Positions 56,784 through 64,000 of a stretch of DNA of 64,000 nucleotides are shown here, in pieces. This stretch comes from Betaproteobacteria bacterium. GTDB taxonomy: Bacteria; Pseudomonadota; Gammaproteobacteria; Burkholderiales; Casimicrobiaceae. The number at the start of each line of letters is the position of its first letter. Within the stretch, counting starts at the first letter, position 1. The stretch is from NCBI GenBank assembly GCA_005881895.1, contig VBCG01000057.1:1-64000 (forward strand). Direction: 5' to 3'. Under the pieces are notes generated by a model. It was not told the origin of the DNA. It searched no databases and worked only from the letters and a program-made list of their open reading frames with translations. Made by a program: the position numbers and the translations under genes.

Positions 56784-57584
56784 CTAGGCGCGCCGGCGTA
56801 GCGACAGTGAGACGATGACCCAGTAGACGAGAAGCGCGATCAACGGCAACAACGCGGGTCGCGCGCGATAACCGGTGAGTGAAGCAACCACGCCACCGAC
56901 ACGACTCGAGTCGTCGAGAACAAGGGTCGAATCCCAAAGCTGATCGACGACCGGCGGCAGGATGCCGAGGCCGATTGATTTCTCGATGCCCGACACGAGG
57001 AGCGCACCCGCGAGCAACAGCAGCAGGATTTCGCTGACGCGGAAGAACGTTCGCCACGTCAGAATCCGGCCGCCCTGCTGCAACGCCCAAAACGTCAGGA
57101 ATGCCAGCGCCAAGCCGACGGGCACGATGACGAGCAGGCGCGAAATCCCGTGTTGCTCGGCGCCCAACCCATAGAGAAACACGACGGTTTCGGCGCTTTC
57201 CCGTCCGACGGCAATCGCTACGACGGCGAGCAAACCCCACCAGTTCGCGGCTGCCGCCTTTTGCTGCATTCCTGCTTCGAGCTCTTTTTTGAAAGTGCGG
57301 CCGTGGCGGCGCATCCAGAACACCATTTGGACGATCAAGCCCGCGGCGATGAGCATCATCGCGAGCTGAAAATATTCGAGCGCGTCATCCGAAAGGACCG
57401 ACGCGAGGCCGAGCATCACGGCTGCGAGCGCCAACGCCAAGCCCACACCGGCGGCGACGCCACCCCACAAGTACCGCAGGCCGACTGTGGCATCGGGCCG
57501 GCGTTTGAGCCATGCGTAGAGGATGCCGACGACCAGCATCGCCTCCGCTGATTCGCGCCAGATGATGAACAGTGCGTTGCCCAT
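56784..57584 (-). CDS. FTR1 family iron permease
   Basis: 266 aa, 7 TM, two RExxE motifs (IIWRESAEAMLV and AVGRESAETVVF). Confidence 0.93.
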   Translation of the reverse strand: MGNALFIIWRESAEAMLVVGILYAWLKRRPDATVGLRYLWGGVAAGVGLALALAAVMLGLASVLSDDALEYFQLAMMLIAAGLIVQMVFWMRRHGRTFKKELEAGMQQKAAAANWWGLLAVVAIAVGRESAETVVFLYGLGAEQHGISRLLVIVPVGLALAFLTFWALQQGGRILTWRTFFRVSEILLLLLAGALLVSGIEKSIGLGILPPVVDQLWDSTLVLDDSSRVGGVVASLTGYRARPALLPLIALLVYWVIVSLSLRRRA

Positions 57585-57605
57585 GAGGTTCCAGGTCAGC
57601 GTGGC

Positions 57606-57959
57606 CTACTTGGCGATGATCTTGCCTTTCGCAGTCGACTCGTGGAACTCGTCGAAGAATTTGTATTCGCCGGACTTCAGCGCGTTGATGGAGAGCGAGG
57701 CTTTCGCGCCGGGTGCGACGACTTTTTCCTGCTTCAAATCCTTGCTTTCGAATTCGACCGCCGTCGTGCCTTCGTTTGCGACCTCGAGCTTGAAGCGCTT
57801 TCCCGCCGGCACTTCAATCAAGGCTGGCTCCAACTTGCCGTCCTTGGCGACGATCTTGTACACGACGAGCTCTTGCGCGAACGTGGGCAACGTCCAGACG
57901 GCGGCGATGACGACCAATGAGCGCAACTTCAAGACGGTCCCAGGTGCAGCAACGGACAC
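57606..57959 (-). CDS. Periplasmic cupredoxin-domain protein (FTR1 partner)
   Basis: 117 aa; signal peptide, LVVYKIVAKDGKLEPALIEVPAGKRFKLEVANEGTTAVEFES cupredoxin-like fold. Confidence 0.88.
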   Translation of the reverse strand: MSVAAPGTVLKLRSLVVIAAVWTLPTFAQELVVYKIVAKDGKLEPALIEVPAGKRFKLEVANEGTTAVEFESKDLKQEKVVAPGAKASLSINALKSGEYKFFDEFHESTAKGKIIAK

Positions 57960-57983
57960 TCAAACATAGCAAATCTGGCCACG

Positions 57984-58010
57984 AATGTAAATACGAATCG
58001 TTTTCGTTCA
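57984..58010 (-). promoter_or_regulatory. Fur-box-like palindrome upstream of the cupredoxin-FTR1 genes
   Basis: gaatgtAAtACGA-A-TCGTtTTcgtt, 7-1-7 symmetry with one mismatch, 25-51 bp upstream of the start codon. Confidence 0.45.
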
Positions 58011-58111
58011 GCCCGTTTGAAAAATGCAGGTTCCTCGGCCGATAAAAAGCGTCGGCCTCGGAATGACAATCACCTCTTTGTTATCCCAAGGCAGAGCCGA
58101 CGGACCTGGTT

Positions 58112-59008
58112 TTACTGGGAATTCGCCAAGAACGGCTCGATCAAGCGCGCAACAGCCTCGGGTTGATCGTGATGCAGCATGTGTCCAGCGTCGGCGACGA
58201 TTTCGAGTCGGCCGTTGCGGATGTGCGCGAGCCGGCGACGGACGATATCGAATCCATCGCCGTCGGGATCGCCGTCGGTGCCACTCGCAAGCCAGCGCAG
58301 AATGTTCGTGTCGGCAGCGGCGACCCACAGCGCCGGCGCTTCGATCTTGCGCCAGATAGAGACGATCTCTTCCATCCGATACACGATCGGAAACGGTAAC
58401 TTGTGTCGCGGATCGGAAACGAGACGCGCGCCATCGGCCATCTTCTCGGCCCAGTGCATGGCTAAAAATTCTGCTTGACCGCGCTTCAAACGCGGATTGT
58501 TCTTCTGCAGTCGATCCGCGACGGCGCCGAGATTTGCGTAGGGTTTGAATTCGGGCATTGCATGCAGTGCATCGAGCCATTTCATGATTTTCACCGGTGC
58601 GATCCCGGCCGATTCCGCCGGGATGCCGAATCCCTCCAGCGACACGACGCGCCGCACGCGCTGTGCTCGCACGCCGGCGTATTGCATGACGACGTTGCCG
58701 CCCAGACTATGACCGACAAGATTGACCGGTTCACCGGCCGCGTAATGATCGATAAGCGCTTCGAGATCCGCAATGTAGTCGTAAAACCAATAACCTTGCG
58801 GCTGCCATTCGGAGCCGCCGAAACCGCGCAGGTCAGGCGCTACGACAAACCAATTGCGCGTAAGCGCATCGACCAGAAATTGAAACGAAGCCCCGACATC
58901 CATCCAGCCGTGCAGAAGGAAGAGTTTCGGCGCCGATGCGTCGCCCCACGTCAGCGCGTGATGTCGCATGCCGCGCAGCATGACAAACTGCGAGCGCGAC
59001 GGCGTCAT
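58112..59008 (-). CDS. Alpha/beta hydrolase
   Basis: 298 aa; LFLLHGWMDVGASFQFLVDAL, GHSLGGNVVMQYAG nucleophile elbow. Confidence 0.92.
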   Translation of the reverse strand: MTPSRSQFVMLRGMRHHALTWGDASAPKLFLLHGWMDVGASFQFLVDALTRNWFVVAPDLRGFGGSEWQPQGYWFYDYIADLEALIDHYAAGEPVNLVGHSLGGNVVMQYAGVRAQRVRRVVSLEGFGIPAESAGIAPVKIMKWLDALHAMPEFKPYANLGAVADRLQKNNPRLKRGQAEFLAMHWAEKMADGARLVSDPRHKLPFPIVYRMEEIVSIWRKIEAPALWVAAADTNILRWLASGTDGDPDGDGFDIVRRRLAHIRNGRLEIVADAGHMLHHDQPEAVARLIEPFLANSQ

Positions 59009-59119
59009 CGCCCTGCGGCGCTCAATGGTCTACCCGCACGCTTGCGGCTCTCGCCGCTACGCTCTGCCCTCTGCCCCCAAAGGGGAAGCAGTTCGCGCCT
59101 TGGGACGGTCCTGCGGCGC

Positions 59120-59497
59120 TCATTTCTTCGTGCACAGCGCGCGCCCATCAGTCCATCCGGTCCGATAATTCATGTCCGCGGAGAAGCGCGCTGCATCCTT
59201 ATGTTCGGTTCCACCCGCACTTGCACAACCGTCGGCATAACCTTGCCGATAAGGCAGCGGAAACCCGGACAGATTGACTTTAGGCGGCGGTGGCTCGGCA
59301 TTGCGTGGAACCGTTGGCGCCGACGGCGGTGGCTGCGCAGGGACCGGTGGTGCCGTGACGCCCGGCATTGGTCCGACTGTCGCGCAGCTTGCGAGCAGCA
59401 TTGCGCTGATCGCGATGACGATGAAAATCAGCGGCACGCGCCGCAATGCGGCGAAGATTGTTGCGGTATGCACCATCATCGTCGATTTATCCGGCAT
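59120..59497 (-). CDS. Small proline-rich putative lipoprotein of unknown function
   Basis: Lipobox LLASC after hydrophobic N-terminus; conserved-looking tail YRQGYADGCASAGG...YRTGWTDGRALC. Confidence 0.75.
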   Translation of the reverse strand: MPDKSTMMVHTATIFAALRRVPLIFIVIAISAMLLASCATVGPMPGVTAPPVPAQPPPSAPTVPRNAEPPPPKVNLSGFPLPYRQGYADGCASAGGTEHKDAARFSADMNYRTGWTDGRALCTKK

Positions 59498-59537
59498 CGC
59501 GGAGAGTAGAATTTTAACAGGCTCCGCTACGCACTCC

Positions 59538-62500
59538 ATGGTCGCTCCCGCGTTCATTCATCTTCGTCTTCACAGCGAATTTTCGATTTCGGACGGCACG
59601 GTCCGCATCGATGACGCCGTGCAGGCCGCGGCCGCCGACGCGATGCCCGCCCTCGCGCTGACCGACCTCGCGAATCAATTTGGGCTCGTCAAGTTCTACA
59701 AGGCAGCGCGCGCGAACGGCATTAAGCCCATCGTCGGATGCGATGCGTGGATAACCCACGACGCCGAACGTGACGCGCCGTTTCGCGCGTTGCTTCTTGC
59801 GGCCACGCGCGAAGGCTATCTGAAGCTTTGTACGTGGCTCACTCGCGCCTATTTGACGAATCAACATCGCGGTCGGGCGGAACTTCGCCGCGAGTGGTTC
59901 GCCGAAGGCACGGAAGGGTTGATCGCACTCTCCGGCGCTCGCGACGGCGACATCGGCCAAGCGCTGTTGCAGGGCAATGTCGCTGGTGCGCAGCGTCTGG
60001 CGCGACAATGGGCCGACGCGTTCCCAAAACGCTTCTTTCTCGAGGTGCAGCGGGCAGGACGACACGACGACGATGCGCTCGTCGCGGCAACCGCTTCGCT
60101 TGGGAGCGATATCCGTCTACCGATCGTTGCCACGCATCCGATCCAGTTCCTCCGGCCGACCGATTTTCGCGCACACGAGGCGCGCGTCTGCATCGCCGAA
60201 GGACATATCCTGTCCGACGCGCGACGACCACGCCCATTCACGCCGGAGCAATACTTCACGACGCAGGCGGCGATGCTGGAAAAATTCGCCGATCTGCCGG
60301 CCGCGCTCGCCAACAGCGTCGCTATCGCCCAGCGCTGCAATCTGACGATTCCTCTCGGCAAGAACCATTTGCCGCTGTTTCCGACACCCGAAGGAATGAC
60401 GCTCGACGACCTTCTGCGTCACGAAGCGGTTGCCGGTCTCGAGCGACGACTTGCAGAGATCTATCAGGACGCTGCGCAACGTGAAACCAAACGTCCCGAG
60501 TATGTCGCGCGATTGGACTTCGAAACACGAACGATCGTGCAGATGGGTTATTCCGGCTACTTTCTGATCGTTGCGGATTTCATCAATTGGGCCAAAAGCC
60601 ACGCTGTCCCCGTCGGACCGGGGCGCGGTTCCGGTGCGGGCTCGCTCGTTGCGTATGCGCTCGGCATCACTGATCTCGATCCGTTGCGCTATTCGCTACT
60701 GTTCGAGCGATTCCTCAATCCGGAGCGCGTGTCGATGCCCGACTTCGACATCGACTTCTGCCAGAACGGTCGCGATCGCGTCATCGACTATGTGAAGCAG
60801 AAGTACGGGGCCGAGTCCGTCTCGCAAATTGCGACGTTTGGCACGCTCGCCGCCAAAGCGGCCGTGCGCGATGTCGGCCGCGTACTCGATCTGCCGTACT
60901 CGTTTGTCGACGGCATCGCCAAATTGATTCCGTTTCAGCCCGGCAAGACGGTTACGCTCCAGCGCCGGCAGGGCGAACCCGAAACCAATACGATTTACGC
61001 ACGCGAAGTCGAGCTGCTCATCGGCACACGCGAGGCTGAGGAAGAGGAAGTGCGCGAGCTGTTGGCACTGGCCGAAGAGCTCGAAGGTCTGCCGCGCAAT
61101 GTCGGGATGCACGCCGGTGGCGTGTTGATCGCACCAGGGCGTCTCACGGATTTCTGCCCGCTCTACGTGCAAGCGGGCGCCGAGGCGCCGGTCTCGCAAT
61201 TCGACAAAGACGATGTCGAGGCGATCGGGCTCGTGAAGTTCGACTTTCTCGGGCTCACGACGCTGACGATCCTCGATTGGACGCTCCGCTACGTCCGCAA
61301 GCTCGATCCTGGCGCGCAAATCACACTCGAGTCATTGCCGCTCGACGACAAGGCGACCTACGAAGTCTTCAAGCGCGGCAACACGACCGGCGTGTTCCAA
61401 TTTGAATCTCGCGGCATGCGCGACTTGTTGAAGCAAGCACCGCCCACGCGCTTCGAGGACATCATCGCTCTTGTTGCGCTCTATCGTCCCGGTCCGATGG
61501 AGCTCATTCCTGACTATGTGGCACGCAAGAGCGGACGCGAGCGCGTCGAGTACGTCGATCCGCGGCTCGCACCGATTCTCGAGCCGACGTATGGCGTCAT
61601 GGTCTATCAGGAACAGGTCATGCAGATCGCGCAGGAAATCGGCGGCTATACGCTCGGCAGCGCCGATCTCTTGCGTCGCGCGATGGGCAAGAAGAAGCCC
61701 GAAGAGATGGCCCAGCAGCGCGACATCTTCGTCGCGGGCGCGCAGCGGAACGGCCTCCCGAAACACAGAGCCGAGCAGCTGTTCGGGTTGATGGAAAAGT
61801 TCGCGGGGTACGGCTTCAACAAGTCGCATTCGGCGGCGTACGCGCTGGTCGCCTATCAGACGGCGTATTTCAAAGCACATCACGCGGCGGCGTTCATGGC
61901 GGCGAACCTGTCGCTTGTGATGGACGACACCGATAAAGTAAAGGCGTTCTACGATGACGCGTTGGCGCAGGGTCTGGCGATCCTTCCACCCAACGTCAAT
62001 ACGTCGAATCATCGCTTCGAGCCCGTCGACACTACACGGATCAACTATGGCTTGGGCGCCATCAAAGGGACCGGCGCTGTTGCAATCGAGGCGATCGTCG
62101 CGGCGCGCGACACCGGCGGCCCGTTCACCGATCTGTTCGACTTCTGCATGCGGGTGGACAAGCGGAGTGTCAACCGCCGCGCGGTCGAAGCGCTGATCCG
62201 CGCCGGCGCATTCGATTCGCTCGAGCGGCGCCGCTCGGCCTTGCTTGCATCGGTCGGCAACGCGCTGGAATGGGCCGAGCACGCTGATGCGACGCGCGCG
62301 CAAGTTTCCTTGTTCGGGGAAGATCCGTCGTCTCCGACCGCGACATTGGTTGCCAGCCGTGAATGGACGGACTCGGAGCGCCTGACGCACGAGAAAGCCG
62401 CGCTCGGATTCTATCTTTCCGGACATCCGTTTTATGAATACGCGGAGGAGCTGGCGCCGATTGTCAGAACCTCGCTTGCCAACCTGCAGCCACGCACAGA

Positions 62501-63002
62501 CCGCGTGCTGGTGGCCGGCATCGTGACAGCGCTCCGCGTCCAGACCAGCCGCCGCGGCAAGATGGCGTTCGTCACGCTGGACGACGGCAAGGGACGCGTC
62601 GAGATTCTCGTCTACAACGAAACCTTCGACGGCGCACGCAGTCTCTTGCGCGAGGACCAGCTCATTGCGGCCGATGTCCGCGTGATGCAGCGGATGAGCG
62701 ATGAGGGCGAGCTGCAGGGCATGCGCGTCGTCGCGGAGACGATCTACGACCTGGCCGCCGTGCGCAAACACTTCGCCAAGGGCATCAAGCTCGCGTGCAA
62801 TGGCAATGCATCGGCGCATCGGCTGGCCGACATTCTTGGACCGTTTCGTCCCGGCGAGAAGCCGGTGACGATCGAGTATCGCAACGATCGCGTGGGCGGC
62901 GAAGTGGAGTTGCCTGCCGATTGGCGCGTCAACCTCGATGACGCGCTGCTCGAACGGCTGCGCGAATGGCTCACGCCGGAGAACGTGCAGGTTCTCTATT
63001 AG
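59538..63002 (+). CDS. dnaE: DNA polymerase III subunit alpha
   Basis: 1155 aa; PHP domain (FIHLRLHSEFSISDGTVRID), GPGRGSGAGSLVAYALGITDLDPL, PDFDIDFCQ, OB fold. Confidence 0.97.
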   Translation: MVAPAFIHLRLHSEFSISDGTVRIDDAVQAAAADAMPALALTDLANQFGLVKFYKAARANGIKPIVGCDAWITHDAERDAPFRALLLAATREGYLKLCTWLTRAYLTNQHRGRAELRREWFAEGTEGLIALSGARDGDIGQALLQGNVAGAQRLARQWADAFPKRFFLEVQRAGRHDDDALVAATASLGSDIRLPIVATHPIQFLRPTDFRAHEARVCIAEGHILSDARRPRPFTPEQYFTTQAAMLEKFADLPAALANSVAIAQRCNLTIPLGKNHLPLFPTPEGMTLDDLLRHEAVAGLERRLAEIYQDAAQRETKRPEYVARLDFETRTIVQMGYSGYFLIVADFINWAKSHAVPVGPGRGSGAGSLVAYALGITDLDPLRYSLLFERFLNPERVSMPDFDIDFCQNGRDRVIDYVKQKYGAESVSQIATFGTLAAKAAVRDVGRVLDLPYSFVDGIAKLIPFQPGKTVTLQRRQGEPETNTIYAREVELLIGTREAEEEEVRELLALAEELEGLPRNVGMHAGGVLIAPGRLTDFCPLYVQAGAEAPVSQFDKDDVEAIGLVKFDFLGLTTLTILDWTLRYVRKLDPGAQITLESLPLDDKATYEVFKRGNTTGVFQFESRGMRDLLKQAPPTRFEDIIALVALYRPGPMELIPDYVARKSGRERVEYVDPRLAPILEPTYGVMVYQEQVMQIAQEIGGYTLGSADLLRRAMGKKKPEEMAQQRDIFVAGAQRNGLPKHRAEQLFGLMEKFAGYGFNKSHSAAYALVAYQTAYFKAHHAAAFMAANLSLVMDDTDKVKAFYDDALAQGLAILPPNVNTSNHRFEPVDTTRINYGLGAIKGTGAVAIEAIVAARDTGGPFTDLFDFCMRVDKRSVNRRAVEALIRAGAFDSLERRRSALLASVGNALEWAEHADATRAQVSLFGEDPSSPTATLVASREWTDSERLTHEKAALGFYLSGHPFYEYAEELAPIVRTSLANLQPRTDRVLVAGIVTALRVQTSRRGKMAFVTLDDGKGRVEILVYNETFDGARSLLREDQLIAADVRVMQRMSDEGELQGMRVVAETIYDLAAVRKHFAKGIKLACNGNASAHRLADILGPFRPGEKPVTIEYRNDRVGGEVELPADWRVNLDDALLERLREWLTPENVQVLY

Positions 63003-63026
63003 CGAGCCTCAGCTGATGCCGAGGCG

Positions 63027-64000
63027 ATGATCCGCCGCGCAGCTATCCGCTATCGCGATTTTCTGCGTCTTCCCGATGTCGCCACGATGCTGGTGGTCGC
63101 ACTGGTGACGCGGATGCCGATCGGCACGTTGTCGTTGTCGATGCTGCTCCATGTGCGCGCGAGAGCGGGTTCGTTCGCGGTCGCAGGCGCCGCGGTGGGC
63201 GCATTCATGGCCGCCGCCGCAATCGTCGCGCCCGGCGTCGGACGCGTTGTCGATCGCCGTGGCCCGCGATCCATTTTGATCGTCACCGGAATCGTTTTTT
63301 CGTTGACGCTCGCCGTGCTGCTGGCAGCGGAGCCGCTGCAACTCTCGAACGCTGCAATGATTGCGGCCGCCGCTGTCGCGGGCGTGTTCTCGCCGCCGAT
63401 CACCGTGTTGACGCGAACGATGTGGCGTTATCGTTTCGACGACGCATCGGAACGCACGACCGCCTATTCGCTCGACGCTGTGCTGATCGAGCTCGCGTTC
63501 ACGCTCGGCCCGATGCTCGTCGCGTTGTTGCTGGCCGTTGCGACACCTACCGTTGCGTTTGCAATGTCGTGGTGCTTTTGCGCGGCGGCGGTGCCGGTGT
63601 TTCTCGCCTCTCCGGCGCTCAAGTATTGGCGGCACGAACCCGATGCCGAGCGTCATTTGCTCGGGCCGCTGACCGAGCCGCGGCTTCTCGTCGTCTATGC
63701 GTCGACCTTTCTGTTCACCTTCTCACTCGGTCTGCTCGAAGTCGGTTATCCCGGGTTTGCGACGGCGCTGGGAATTCCGGCCCTCGCCGGCGTCTTGCTG
63801 GGAATCAATTCGCTTGGCAGCGCGATCGGCGGCCTCGCCTACGGCGCGCTGCATCTCAATTTTGCTGTCGATCGTCTCGCGCCGCGGCTGCTTGCATTGA
63901 TGGTCGTGCCGGTTGCGCTGCAGGCGCTCACCGACTCACCTTGGATCTTATCGGCGCTTGCGTTCATCGCCGGACTGTTGATTGCCCCACTGTTCACCGT
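63027..64000 (+). CDS. MFS transporter, partial, runs off right edge
   Basis: Open plus-strand frame from ATG 63027 to the window end: MIRRAAIRYRDFLRLPDVATMLVVALVTRMPIGTLSLSMLLHVR..., multi-TM, GRVVDRRGPR loop. Confidence 0.85.
   Translation, partial: MIRRAAIRYRDFLRLPDVATMLVVALVTRMPIGTLSLSMLLHVRARAGSFAVAGAAVGAFMAAAAIVAPGVGRVVDRRGPRSILIVTGIVFSLTLAVLLAAEPLQLSNAAMIAAAAVAGVFSPPITVLTRTMWRYRFDDASERTTAYSLDAVLIELAFTLGPMLVALLLAVATPTVAFAMSWCFCAAAVPVFLASPALKYWRHEPDAERHLLGPLTEPRLLVVYASTFLFTFSLGLLEVGYPGFATALGIPALAGVLLGINSLGSAIGGLAYGALHLNFAVDRLAPRLLALMVVPVALQALTDSPWILSALAFIAGLLIAPLFT

Noticed and set aside
61332-62819. 495-aa minus-strand ORF
   Set aside because: Antisense to dnaE; no recognisable domain

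Overview
This 64 kb, GC-rich window is almost entirely chromosomal housekeeping sequence. Gene content and order (trpF-trpB-trpA-accD-folC-dedD-cvpA-purF, leuC-ecn-leuD-leuB-asd-fimV-truA, pcnB-folK-dgk-panB-panC, xseB-ispA-dxs) look betaproteobacterial; this is inferred from synteny, not from a search. I called about 53 protein-coding genes, two of them cut by the window edges (treS left, an MFS transporter right). I saw no rRNA, tRNA, CRISPR array, prophage or intact IS transposase. No clear defence system or other obviously new multi-gene machine is present. The most interesting material is non-coding: (i) five compact inverted-repeat elements from three families, each sitting at a junction between co-directional genes, some supplying stop codons or abutting start codons; (ii) a long intergenic region upstream of aceA with two TTCCRC-N3-GYGGAA palindromes and a 10-bp-arm inverted repeat; (iii) a strong intrinsic terminator between leuD and leuB; (iv) a plus-strand terminator-like hairpin with no matching gene upstream of fimV. 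The best gene-level candidate is a cupredoxin + FTR1 + HlyD + MacB-like ABC cluster with a Fur-box-like palindrome upstream. A GlgE-type alpha-glucan cluster and a Rieske oxygenase next to isoprenoid genes are also noted. All names come from reading protein sequences and motifs; no database search was run.
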